NCBI GenBank assembly: GCA_020636675.1
Contig: JACJXK010000025.1
Span: forward strand, 1-35,327
Source of the DNA: Prevotellaceae bacterium
GTDB taxonomy: Bacteria; Bacteroidota; Bacteroidia; Bacteroidales; Paludibacteraceae
Length of the DNA stretch: 35,327 nt
Reading direction: 5' to 3'
Below, one piece after another: positions 16,601 to 27,000 of the stretch. Below the pieces are notes generated by a model. It was given only the letters and a program-made list of their open reading frames with translations, was not told the origin of the DNA and made no database searches. How positions within the stretch are numbered: position 1 is the first letter of the stretch; every line of letters starts with the position of its first letter. The translations under genes and the position numbers were made by a program.

Positions 16601-19173
16601 AAGACGTAGCCCACGGGGCGGTTCTGCGGCATGTCGCCCGCCACGAGGTTGCCCGTGGCGTCGGTCGCCTTGTCGAGCAGGAAGATGTAGGCGGTGTTGT
16701 CTGCCACCTCCTTGCCTTCGAAGTAGAGCTTGCGCAGGAGGAGCATGTCGTCGGACTCCTTGCCGAAGAGGCCGCCGGTGGTGAGGTCGAAGCCGTCGGA
16801 AAGGAGGTTCTCCACGTTTTCGTCATAGAAGCGGGCCTCCTTGGTCACCTTCCACGTCACGCCCAGACGGCCGTACACCTCGTCGAGGTAGGCCTGTATC
16901 TTCTCCACGTCCACGTTGTCATACCCGTCCGTCACCGGCACCAGCACCAGGTGCTGCGTGCGGCGTTCGTAGTTGGAGATGCGGAGCTTGCCCACGTTGG
17001 AGTAGGCGGTTTGTCCACCCTTCCTGCCTATGGCGTAGACCTCGGTGATGGTGCCGGCATCCTTTCCCGGCAGGGTGACGAGGTAGCCGTCGGCGGTCTT
17101 GGTGTGGTTCAGCTCCAGGTAGTTGCCGTCGGAGGTGGGCAGTACGAACTTCACGTCCGTATAGCCGGCCATCCCCTTGGAAGGGACGGCGGGCAGCTGC
17201 ACCACCCTGCCGGGGTTCATCGCCAACCAAGGCACTATATAGCCGGAGCCGGGCGTGTCGTCGTTGCCGAAATAGACATAGTCCGCACCTATGGAGTGCG
17301 GTTTGCGGTAGACGTTATGCTCGTCGTCGTCGAAGGCGATGCGGCGCGGGTCTCCGTTGCGGAAGCGTATGTATGCGTTCCCGTCGTCCAGCACGTTCGG
17401 GTTGGTATAGTCGGCCGCACCCAGCACGAGCGGCTTGCCCACCTCCACGGCTTGCCCGTCGGCGTCCTTCACGTAGACGGAGCCGTCCACCTCGAAGAAG
17501 CCACCCTCCGAGGTCTTCTGCAGCGCGGTCTCCCGGCTGTCGTATTTAGTGACGGAAGTCTCGGTAGTAGGCGACTCGGAGCCGCCGCCGTCGCCCTTGC
17601 CCGATATACGGTTGAGGTCTATGATGGCTCCCGTGCTCTCGTCGTAGACGGAGGCCACGCGTCCCTGCGCCATCTCGCCTGCGCAGTTTATCCTGACTTC
17701 CGCAAAACGCATCTTCAACTTGAAGTTGGAGAGTACGGGGAAGTTGACGTAGCCCGTACCGGATATGACGGCAGAGTCTGTGGCGTTATAGCCTATGCTG
17801 TCTATGTATATCCGGGTGCCGTTGGCGGAGAAGGAGTCGCCTATCTTCAGCACGCGTCCTTTCTCGTCAGCGGCGCAGTCGGTCAGTCCGGCCAGCTCGC
17901 CGCACTCCACGGTGTCGGCGGGGTTGGGCACCACAAAGTCGAGCGTGTCGCTGTATGGCGCATAGATCGGGTTGCCGTCCCCGCCCACAAGATAATACTG
18001 CGCGCGCACCTGGTAGTGTTCGTTGTACTTCAGCCCGGTAATGTCGTAGGTGATGTCTTCCACCCCGACCATGGAGTATGGCGACCATGTGTCCTGGCTC
18101 CGTTTGCGCACCTCCACCACATAGCCCGCATACTTGTTGCGGACAGGCTCGTCGTCGAGCAGCCAGGAGGCCTCCGCACGGCCGTCCATGACGGTCACCG
18201 TGTCCATGTGCACGGTATCGAGTTCGGCTATCTCCTTGAATGCGGGGATCTGGCTCCTGACGTACGGATCTGGCACCTGCTTCTCTCCGCAGTTCACAAA
18301 CGTGAAGACGGAGCTGGCCCCTCCATTGGGGTAGCTGCTGCGGGGGTTCTGCCCTGTCCCGTCGTAGAGTGTGACGCGCCATGCGTAGGTGGTTTTAGGC
18401 GAGAACGGCATCGTCGCGCTCTTTTTAACCATGTGCATCGGCATATAAGTCATCGCAGAGTAGTAGCCCTGCATGGCGATGCCGGACTCCATGGCCAGAT
18501 TAGGCGACATGCCCTCCGGCACCGGACATAGCTCGAACTTGTAGCAGTTGGCCTCGCCCGTCACAAACGGCAGCTGCCACGTGAAGTTGAGGGTCTGTCC
18601 ATCACTCAGGCACAGGGAGTCGCCGTCCAATGGCGTTATCAGCTGCGGCGAAGCCCCCCTGTCTATGAAGTTGGTCAGGACGCACTCCCGGCTCACCGGT
18701 ATGTAGCGGGAGTCGTTGGCATCCACCACCTGGTATATGAAGTTGTATGCTCCCTCCGGCATACAGCCGCTGCCGTAACGGGCATAGATGCCCGCCCCGC
18801 TTTGGGAGAAGAACTCGGCAAACAGACTCTCGCCCATGTCCATGTTCGGCTGGCCGGGCGTGAGGAAGAAGGGATTGGACATCGCGCCGAACATCAGTTT
18901 GCCGGTCATGGACTTCACCGTCAGCTTGACCGCCATGCGGTAGCTGTTCCGGTTCATGTCACGCAACAGCAGGTGGCACTGGAAGCGGCTTGTCCCCACA
19001 TAGTCCTTCAGGCACGGCCCGAACGGCGGCGTCATCATCACGTTGATGTCTACCGGATAGACGGTCCCTATCTGCGCCGAAAGATCCGCGACAGGAGACA
19101 GCATCCCCAGCAACAACGCCAATACCAGAAAAATACGTTTCATTCCCTTATTCCCCTTCCTATTATATTTCAT
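13690..19173 (-). CDS. TANFOR-type polymorphic toxin with internal metallopeptidase
   Basis: A secreted 1827-residue effector. A signal peptide is best placed at MKRIFLVLALLLGM, so the true start may be the ATG at 19143 instead of 19173. Residues about 35-165 fit the TANFOR-type domain (PP.....L.DY start, LLLRDM, later LPEG-like CMPEGAYNFIYQV). FN3/Ig-like modules follow at about 170-700. A metallopeptidase lies at about 750-925, with HELAHGVYNLDHTF at 872-885 and a Met-turn-like NLMDY at 898-902. Next come an unassigned helical region, a hydrophobic pretoxin stretch at about 1405-1445, and a linker with the LVDAWKRL pattern near 1640. The C-terminal toxin, about 1700-1827, contains FVIPKS and WIPGGKTPEGWSEAVI; its activity is unknown. 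Composition drops sharply at about 16.4 kb, behind the peptidase, which points to exchange of the C-terminal part. It overlaps the immunity gene by 4 bp. Confidence 0.85.
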   Translation of the reverse strand: MKYNRKGNKGMKRIFLVLALLLGMLSPVADLSAQIGTVYPVDINVMMTPPFGPCLKDYVGTSRFQCHLLLRDMNRNSYRMAVKLTVKSMTGKLMFGAMSNPFFLTPGQPNMDMGESLFAEFFSQSGAGIYARYGSGCMPEGAYNFIYQVVDANDSRYIPVSRECVLTNFIDRGASPQLITPLDGDSLCLSDGQTLNFTWQLPFVTGEANCYKFELCPVPEGMSPNLAMESGIAMQGYYSAMTYMPMHMVKKSATMPFSPKTTYAWRVTLYDGTGQNPRSSYPNGGASSVFTFVNCGEKQVPDPYVRSQIPAFKEIAELDTVHMDTVTVMDGRAEASWLLDDEPVRNKYAGYVVEVRKRSQDTWSPYSMVGVEDITYDITGLKYNEHYQVRAQYYLVGGDGNPIYAPYSDTLDFVVPNPADTVECGELAGLTDCAADEKGRVLKIGDSFSANGTRIYIDSIGYNATDSAVISGTGYVNFPVLSNFKLKMRFAEVRINCAGEMAQGRVASVYDESTGAIIDLNRISGKGDGGGSESPTTETSVTKYDSRETALQKTSEGGFFEVDGSVYVKDADGQAVEVGKPLVLGAADYTNPNVLDDGNAYIRFRNGDPRRIAFDDDEHNVYRKPHSIGADYVYFGNDDTPGSGYIVPWLAMNPGRVVQLPAVPSKGMAGYTDVKFVLPTSDGNYLELNHTKTADGYLVTLPGKDAGTITEVYAIGRKGGQTAYSNVGKLRISNYERRTQHLVLVPVTDGYDNVDVEKIQAYLDEVYGRLGVTWKVTKEARFYDENVENLLSDGFDLTTGGLFGKESDDMLLLRKLYFEGKEVADNTAYIFLLDKATDATGNLVAGDMPQNRPVGYVFMDHVAGGLDRLLTHELAHGVYNLDHTFEKAYGMAKGTTDNLMDYAASDPDFLAYYQWNLIDNPGFAWSLLEKDEDAMYKSWTVLFGNIVENIPEHEHEVKSFVSIAGKIVTLPANARDFSFMDGYLVGFTIEDERWAAFTTSQTHFSGFYKDAEKKGDKSFEISKKAKPYTMSTNANSVYYALQKGGDCLSIDVYKVDFASSIVSGNGGVGAESKLFRETRCAIDKLPIMEGASVKKVKTVSNVINCLEGRAKELYKFVIEHTSNGVELTDEYKEELGSCLMLFDSVFIDQLDGDSKTLTGSVYTVNFKEMFNYGHLNLLAKIKEITQSFITRNGILVVTMEDSERFRDKCLLYNTIKQVALDGDCVVAESIVEYINKEGSVDLCDWKFMKLCSQGAYEILNGHESFELLSCLLKNIKIPESFWNPNRFDSSIKKLNDEIESVLKKNEVNPDSYVAMIPREVSEHALACGCGGWNSVVDLALGLTDLGGALTTNPIDMYDFIKTTYDGLSQDGALASVSTEIMDGIKAHHGYVEGYGFDTYQSSYSACYDLVFVASFYVGAGEVAAISKAGSVSEAAKVLGNVIKAMPSKSVKSVKAAANTVKTLPKNAYVVLKTTPEVIAKISEISDEAVKRIVVDIADRVPDGVLKYLSEEAKIVILDAYLETRIIEISDDGMKLLNKVNVGTGQISQINIIYESSSVVTDVSGEKGILKIGKNVEGKLITWLDANTLKRWADVCERLNLGEGKADAFLAKLNQLSDKGNALYNDFAKASDDLLRNLIDKPELVDAWKRLSDCSASEAVRTNTKALEALSKKLAGETTGFPTPIEIWGKAFFDEHLLRFNEGVSCLKLNSTRKYNTLGNSELFVIPKSEMDKLLLKTNGDISLIEKELGIPEGAWKDEIAKSKDKLIRVDIIDKTLIKNLRMSSGMEGSANNLWIPGGKTPEGWSEAVIESVEWSKISNDNIKTIIE

Positions 19174-19185
19174 CTGTTTCTATCT

Positions 19186-20952
19186 TCAAAAGTTAATGCT
19201 ATAAGTCAAAGTTGTGAGAAACTCATATTCATTGTCCCCCTTCACCATGCCACCCAGATATTTGGTGTAGCCACTGTTGAGAGAGAAGCAATGCCGTCCC
19301 AGTTTTTTCTTCGTTCCGTCTATCGCGTAAGAAAGGTTCCATCCCGAATTGAGCAAAGATCCGGTAGTCTCGCCCGACACCGTGTTCCAGTTATAATTGC
19401 AGGAGATGCCCGTAGTGAGCCTATTCCGGAAGAAGCCCTTATTCAAGGCCGCACCCGGTCCGAAATAGGAAGTTTCGGAGGAAGATGCGTCACTGAAACT
19501 TCCATTTAGGAAGAGAGACCACCCCATAGCCCAAGCCGCAATCTGTTGCGAGAAAGAGAGCCCACCCGAATAGAAATCGGAGAAAGAGGTAAGTTTATCT
19601 TCCTGAAATATATTGGCAGTCTGATAGGCCGCATTGCCGGAGATTACATCAACCACCGCCTCCGACCCGAAGGTGTAGGAGACAGAGCCCGACAACGAGC
19701 GGGAGAGCTGGTAGAAGTTAAGGCTGTCCAACGCATCCGTATAGTAAGGATACGAGACGGGCTTCAATTTCGTATAGGTGGTGAAGTTGGAAAACGAGAG
19801 CGATGCGTTCCAAGCCTTGCCCGAGCTATAGGAGGCGTTGGCGGAATAGACCACATGGTGCGTATCGTTTGCATTGTCGCCGTTGAGGTTGTTATACTGC
19901 AAGCCGAAGTTGCCGGAGAGGGTCAACTTGCCCTTCATCAACTTGACATTAGGAGCCAAAGTGAAGTTTTCCAAGTCGTTGGTGAAGTAATAGCCACCAA
20001 GCGTGGTGTAATAGGGAGCCACCCTCTCGTATTGGAGAGCGACGCCCCACACCTGGCCCTGATAGCCCAAAGCCGCATTACAGGCATCCACGTATCTCTC
20101 CGACACGTTTCTACCCAGGATGCGGTCCAGTATGTTGCCCGTTTTGGCAGGCTCGTCCTCTTCCGTCAGTATATTAGAGTTGTAGATAGAGACGGCATAC
20201 TCCCCATGCACATAGAAATACTTCAAGAACTTCTGCGTCACAGATGCGGAGACTGCAGTATTCTCCTGAGGCGTAAGGTAGCACTCCATCGGGACCTCAT
20301 CATCCAAAGAGTTCTTATCGTCCTCGCCATGGAAGAAGGTGACATTATATTCGCCGAAAGAGGCATCATAACCCACTTTGGCGGCATAGCCCATCCTCTT
20401 ATAGGATACGGTGGAGTAGTTTTCCACCTTCGAGTCAAACTCGACAGCCTTCTTCAACCTACCATACATACCGGATATGTTCCAATTGCCCGGAGTCAGC
20501 TCCACCCCCACGCCGGTAAAGTCGTGGTCAGAAAGCGTATATTTCGACATCTCCATCACATTAGTACCCACCAAGAGGTGGACCCACTTATAACGAGGGT
20601 CCAGCTTAAACCTATTGAAAGGCTGAGTGTATGACTTCTGCGTATTGCTATACGAGAAGGAGAACGGCATACTGATGCCCCACAAATTGAAGTTCAAATT
20701 ACCGTTCAAGAACATGGCATAAGGATCTCGGTAAACGAGACTGTCACTACCCGAATAAAAAGAGTTGGAGAACGACAGTCCGCCATTCATCGTCAATCCC
20801 TTCTTGAAACTAAACTCATCCAGATTCTGCGACGTGGAGGTGATGGCTGCCTGCATACGCACAGACACACCACCCAACGCCAGCATCACCACCAACAACG
20901 CAACCTTCAGCGCAACCACCCCCTTCTCCATTCTCAAACTATTCATATACAT
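19186..20952 (-). CDS. Outer-membrane beta-barrel protein upstream of the toxin
   Basis: A 588-residue exported protein. The signal peptide (core VALKVALLVVMLALGG) is reached from three in-frame starts at 20952, 20946 and 20931; the last gives the most usual signal-peptide length. The mature part is an almost continuous series of amphipathic beta strands with alternating aromatic and polar residues, short turns and longer loops. It ends in TLTYSINF, and the terminal Phe is the BAM-recognised beta signal. By strand spacing it could form a barrel of 20 or more strands. It does not show the conserved start of PorP/SprF proteins and is much longer than them. It lies 12 bp before the toxin gene and 50 bp after the giant adhesin, so the three are probably one transcript. 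A role as surface anchor or exit pore for the toxin or adhesin is inference. Confidence 0.75.
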   Translation of the reverse strand: MYMNSLRMEKGVVALKVALLVVMLALGGVSVRMQAAITSTSQNLDEFSFKKGLTMNGGLSFSNSFYSGSDSLVYRDPYAMFLNGNLNFNLWGISMPFSFSYSNTQKSYTQPFNRFKLDPRYKWVHLLVGTNVMEMSKYTLSDHDFTGVGVELTPGNWNISGMYGRLKKAVEFDSKVENYSTVSYKRMGYAAKVGYDASFGEYNVTFFHGEDDKNSLDDEVPMECYLTPQENTAVSASVTQKFLKYFYVHGEYAVSIYNSNILTEEDEPAKTGNILDRILGRNVSERYVDACNAALGYQGQVWGVALQYERVAPYYTTLGGYYFTNDLENFTLAPNVKLMKGKLTLSGNFGLQYNNLNGDNANDTHHVVYSANASYSSGKAWNASLSFSNFTTYTKLKPVSYPYYTDALDSLNFYQLSRSLSGSVSYTFGSEAVVDVISGNAAYQTANIFQEDKLTSFSDFYSGGLSFSQQIAAWAMGWSLFLNGSFSDASSSETSYFGPGAALNKGFFRNRLTTGISCNYNWNTVSGETTGSLLNSGWNLSYAIDGTKKKLGRHCFSLNSGYTKYLGGMVKGDNEYEFLTTLTYSINF

Positions 20953-21002
20953 TACCCCTTACCTACTTTATCCTTCACCAAGACCCTTCCTGATACAGCC
21001 CA

Positions 21003-24000
21003 CTACTTCGTGATCATATACGTTCCATACGAATCATGTTTCGTTTTGACATAGACTACAATCACTTCAGATTCCTTGTTTTCGGTATCGAACATACTAT
21101 CTTTAAACTTAACGACTTTATTATACACGGTTTTTCCTGACGCATCATATAAAGAGCCAGATTGGGCAATGTAAGAGCCCGCCAGAGTCTTCTCATGCCA
21201 AGAGGTGACACCGTTCATGTGATAAAGATACAAATCACAATCCATATCACCGGAGAGGACAATCGAGATGTTAGAAAATCCGTCCGCATCATCATAGATA
21301 TTCACGGCAAGAATGTCCTTCCGCCTATCCACTCCACCATCATACAAGACAACGTCATCATAAGCTATCTTCAGCCCATAGACCTCCGTCTCATAACGGC
21401 AACCCTTGAAGAAAGAAGACATCTGCACATCAAATTCACTCCATACCTTGTCTGCGGTCTTTTGGGAAGACGACCCCGTATTGTCATTCAATTTGACAAG
21501 CGTGATATGGTTGGCAAGCGACTCGCTAATGCCGTCTATCAGATTAAACTTGTCCGTAAAGAACTTATCCGGCACAACCCGAGTATCTTCCAGATGTTCC
21601 AAAACGGCCCTATCGGCAGGCTTCCCGGCCGCAATGTCAAAGATATACATACGCTTGTCGAGCTCTTCAACACGCGAATCCACCTCTCCACTCGCATTCA
21701 TGAATTTATAGGAGACGCTGTCGAACGCAGATTCAGGCCCGCAGAAGTCTATCAGAGCAAGAATATCGCCATTGTGAGACCAAGAAGAGGCCAAGAAGTC
21801 ATATCTGCTAACACTAATGACATCCCTATTGAATCGGAGAGAAGTATCCCGCATACAACCATTCGCATCCTTCACCTCATACTTAAACACGGTGCCAGTA
21901 TCGCCCACAATAGGGATGAAACCCGACTCCGAATCAAAAACCGCACCCGCATAACCAACACCCTCGGACGAATAAGAGACACCGCCCGTCAACGAGTAAA
22001 GATAAGGAGGAGTACCGCCCGTCACATTCTTGGCAGACACCGAACCCACATTCAGATCGTTGGACGCTCCCTTACCTCTACACAAGGAAGAAGAGGCCGC
22101 CGTCAACACCAACCGTTCAGGTTCTTTGATGGTGACCACCGTATCCAGAGCAAACGTATCGCCCAAAACCTTATGGCAACCCAAATCATCGACCAATGTG
22201 AAGTAATAATCGCCCGGTTCGAGATGTTCCACCGAATAAACATGGAGAGGCAACGCATCCGGCTCTTCCGACTTCCAATCTGTCAGATCAGATGCTTTAA
22301 TTGTCCAAGACTTCACACTGCCAACCGCCGTCGTATCACCCCACCTATTTGTACGCCTCAACGTATACGGAGATTTTCCTCCTGTGATAAAGAGCTCTAT
22401 CTCTCCATCATCCGCACCCTTACAAGAGACATTTGTGGAGAATTTGCGGGTCATGCCAATCGTCTTCACCGTGTCAACAACCATCACCTTCACATAACCA
22501 CCGCAGCCAAGCGAGCCATCGTCATTCATCTCATAGACAAATATGCCATGGTTTCCGACAGACAGATTCAACGTCAGGTCGTTGTTGGCATCGGCCTTCA
22601 CACCATCCAATATCACACCAAAAGAATCGTCGACACAAGCAGTCACATCGTCACGGCAAGGGCTATAATGTTCCTTCACCACATAAAGTCCATGGTAAGA
22701 ACGGGCATCGTTGCCCACATGCACCTTCAGTTCCGAGCTAACCTCCCCATGGCACCTTGCCGATGCGGTATCGGCGCTGAGTACCACCCGTGTCTTCACA
22801 TCCTCCCGAGAAGCCGCCTTGACAATACAGCCCTTCTCGTCCATGACCGTCACCAAATAGGAACCTGGGGTCAGGAACTCACTCCTACCCCAACCTGTCT
22901 TCGTAGAAGGATCATATTTTGCGGCAGCACCAGCCAAATAGCCATCATCAAATGCGCCGCCATTCTCCATCTTAACCGTATCCACAAAAGTATATAGATA
23001 TTCGCCCCAACCACCTTTGGCATAAGCGACCATCTGTCTCTTCTCCGGGTTGCAATCATCACCCAAACCTAAATAACGTACGGAATCGATAACCAAAGCA
23101 TCTGCCGGCTTCCTAATCTCAATCGTATCATTATAGACACATCCGGCAGAATCGGCCAACTGCACAGCATACCAAGTAGCCGGCAGATTGGACAACGTTT
23201 GGACCCCTACATCTTGATAGTTGCCCATCGCATCAAACCAAAACTTCTCCAAGTGGCTACAACTCCATACCGGCACTATCAACGAATCGCCATTGAGATA
23301 GTAGGCCTCTTCCGTAACATCGGAGCTATCAGGGAGGACAATGCCGAGCTGTGTCTTTCCGGCAACTTCCTTTCGGTAATCCGGCAACTCCATCCACTCC
23401 CCATTCTGCAAGATGCTCCAATCCATGGAAACAAACTCTTCTCCATATATCAAATCTGCCACAGATTCGTCCATTGACTCCAACTCGCCATCACCAGTCT
23501 TTAGCCACAACTTATTCTCATTATTTATCAGATTGATGCGTGTCATAACCGGTTTGTCATCATACGAAACCGGCTCATAATGATAAGTTGTCACCTGCTC
23601 TCCCAATATCGTAGTTTGCTCTTTCTTTAAACCACAGAGATAACATACGTCATATCCGTCCGTCACCTTCACGAAAGAAGAATCCCGTTTCAACATATAC
23701 TTAGGATATTTCGGCTTCACACCACGCACCGGCAACACAGACATCACACCATCCGAGTACGAAGAACAGGAGATCTGCATGGTGTCGACCAGGAAGTTCA
23801 CATTTAGAGGTCTAGACACCGTCACCTTCTTCACAACCGAATCGCGACAGCCTTCCAATGACGTACGGCAAGTGACATAATACGTCTCCGGCAACAGATC
23901 CTTATACGAATATGTGGATTCCGACACCTGTGTCGGAGTAGCATCTACCGCCTTCAGTTCGGAGACAATGGTCTGGTAGCAGTGATAGTAGGCCACTGTA

Positions 24001-27000
24001 GTGTCTTTGAATGTATGCATCTCCACCCTGTCTTTTATCAGATTACCGACACTGTCGGTCACAAAGACTGTTTTATAAACCGTATCCGACTTGATATAGT
24101 CAATCGTATTGTCTACCTTGTAGATTGTATCCAACGCAACATGGTCAATAATCGTATCCATCCTATAAACCGAATCAACTCTGACTATATCAATGACCGT
24201 ATCGACAGACACCGAGTCGCAAAACAGTGCTTTCCTATCAACATAGTGTTCAAACCTATAAGTTGCACCAGGCTCTCCACCCTTCAAAGAGAATGCGACG
24301 ACACCATCCGTGCTATACGGACATTTCAGCCGAAGCTTAGACAACTTAGTATCTACCGCAACCTCATACGTGTCAATTCCTCCCATCCTGTAAACGGTCT
24401 TCGCCGATTCGCCACAGACATTTCCGGAAGTGACCGTATAGTCGCCCTTCGACAAACTATCGACAGAATAATAGGAACAATCACCGACCACCGAGTCGGC
24501 CTTCAGAGTGGCAACCATAGAGTCGCCCATGGCCACAGTGACCTCCAACCCCTTACTTGCTCCCTCCAAGTGGAAGTTCATGAATCCATTCGGATCGGAG
24601 AAACAAGTCATGCCCTTCGTCGAATCCAAATTGGAAGCGAATGCGAAATCGTTCACCAAGGATTTTATCTCCAGCGTGGAATCCAGAAGAGAAGGACATC
24701 CATCAGCAGGATAGCCTACAAAGAACCTATATTTGCCGGGAGCCACGTTGTCTACAAGAATTTTGGAATCCAAGCTATCAGCATCGACCACATCCAGCAG
24801 CTTCGCTTCAGAGCCCAACTTCTCCAATGTGAAATAAGGAGCAACCATTTCAGAAACGGAAGAGAAAGAGACCTCCACCCGCGCATTGTCATGTCCCTTA
24901 CACCTCTGATATGGATCATATTGGAAGTTCTCTATCTTCGTCGTATCAGCACCGGAATATTCTATTTTAAACGTATCCGACTTGATTTCGCATCCGTTTC
25001 TATCCGTCACCCTGCACCAGCATGACACACCCTCCGGCAAACCTTTCAAGGTATCGCTACCCATCGACTCCTGTACCGTGAGTTCATCCTCGCCTACCGT
25101 CAACATATGCCATTCATACAGATAGGAAGGGACGCCCGCATGTGTGTTGGTCCGTATCTGCGCATCATGCGATTTTTCACAAAGCGTCTTCGTAGCAGAG
25201 AACGACACTTTAAACGTATCCGGTTTGACAACGTCAACATGACGCTGCAGATTGTCAATACCCGCCGTACAATCCTCGGCTCCTTGATAAAAAACCCTCA
25301 CATCATATTGATCAAACTCCAAGCCGGAGAATAGAATAGTGTCATTTGCAGATGCAGAGACCACCTCTTTCACCAAAGCGCCACTCCTACTCAACGCCAC
25401 ACCAATGTTGGAAGCATATGCGTTACCCGAATAAAAGACCTTCACATCGCCCGTTTCCGAGCCGAAGCAGTTCAACGAATTGATAGCCACTGAATCTAAC
25501 TTCAAGCCCAATTCGCCGGAAGCGACATTGACCAACACGGCACTTACCGTATCGGAGAGCGCACTACACCCTATATTATCGGTAACCGTAGCAAAGAAGC
25601 GTCCGGCCCCTACATTTGTCAGGACATACGGAGCAGAAGATTCCTGCTTCATCGGATTAGCGTTTTCATTGCCCCAAGCAAACGAGTATGGAGCGGAGCC
25701 TCCGCCCACCTCAGCCAGCAGAAAAGCATTGACGCAATCCTTCCCCTCCTTCCTCAGTTTTATTCGGACGGAATCGGTGGCTATATGAACTGTTTTATCT
25801 ATTCCGTCAGAACAACCATTTACCGTCGAATAATAATGGAACTTATAATCGCCGGCCGTCAGATGGGTAAGATTAATCACCGAATCATGCATCAACGTAA
25901 CAGGCGATTCGCCATCCATATAATATTGGTTTTTAGCAGCTCCACCCTTAATCTCGATAGAGATATGCGCCGTATCGTCGGTATAGCATGGTAAGAAATC
26001 CGTCTTATCCAAAAGCTCTATTCGATAAGGTTCGATGCCCTTCACCTCGAAATCAAAATACGACCTCGCCCCCACACAAACATCCGAAATCCGGATTCTA
26101 TACTTTCCTGCCTTCATATTGGAGAATGCATACTGAGCAGACTGTCCGGAAGAGGAGGACGCATACAATGGATTGATGCCGCCTTCCGCAATAAACCCAT
26201 CATCATCATCTATATGCAGCAGGGCTGCCAAATGATGACTAGACCAACCGGAAGCAATATTAATCTGTGCAAATCCGTTCGGTTCAGACAGGCAGGTGAG
26301 ATCTTTGATTATCCTTCCATCTTCCGACAAAGGCAACAGCGTCTCTATCTCGACTGTATCCAGCGCGACAGGTCCACCAAGTTCACAGTCTATCCCTCCA
26401 TAATAGAGTTTGATTTGATAAGAACTAGGAGCCAGACCTTCAAACTTTATTTTTTCACTTCCGTCAACCATCCGCTTTCCTATCAACTTACCGGAAGAGA
26501 GGTCGGTCAATGCAAAAGTAGCCCGATAGCCGGATTGTTTGTCTGCCCAAGCCTGAACAGAAGCATTATCCACTCCGATACAATACTGTCCATCCACTTT
26601 CTTATTAATCTTCGGCACGGAGAGTTCCGAAGCATTCAGCAGTTTAATAGGCAAAGACAATGTATCACATCCGTTTTTCGCAATCACATCACATATATAT
26701 TCCGCATCATAATTCACCTCCGCATTCGATATCTCCAATTCAGGCAATTCCGTCATCAACTCTCCCACTCCCGGAATTTTCCATAAATATTCAAACTCAT
26801 TCGACTCTCCCTTCGCAATGACATTAATCACCGTAGAGTCGGGTTCACAACCCACTATATAATTGGCTTTCAACGTATCAGGACCTTCAATAGTGGCGTC
26901 AATTATCTTATAATCGAAACAGCCTTCCACTTGAGAGTCATAATGGAAAGAATAAAGTCCTTGGGATAACGATTCATATTTAACCTTGGCAGGCAATTCG

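Noticed and set aside
16432..18531. 699-codon plus-strand open frame opposite the toxin gene
   Set aside because: It is antisense to the GC-rich carrier part, has abnormal Val, His, Gly and Ala content and no domain or signal peptide. High GC on the sense strand removes stops from the opposite frame.
19186..20952. Identification of the beta-barrel as a PorP/SprF protein
   Set aside because: Position after an SprB-like gene is suggestive, but the length (588 versus about 300-350 residues) and the absence of the conserved PorP/SprF start argue against it.
21162..22997. 611-codon plus-strand open frame opposite the adhesin gene
   Set aside because: Arg-, His- and Ile-rich composition typical of a shadow frame; the sense strand encodes clear SprB-like repeats throughout.
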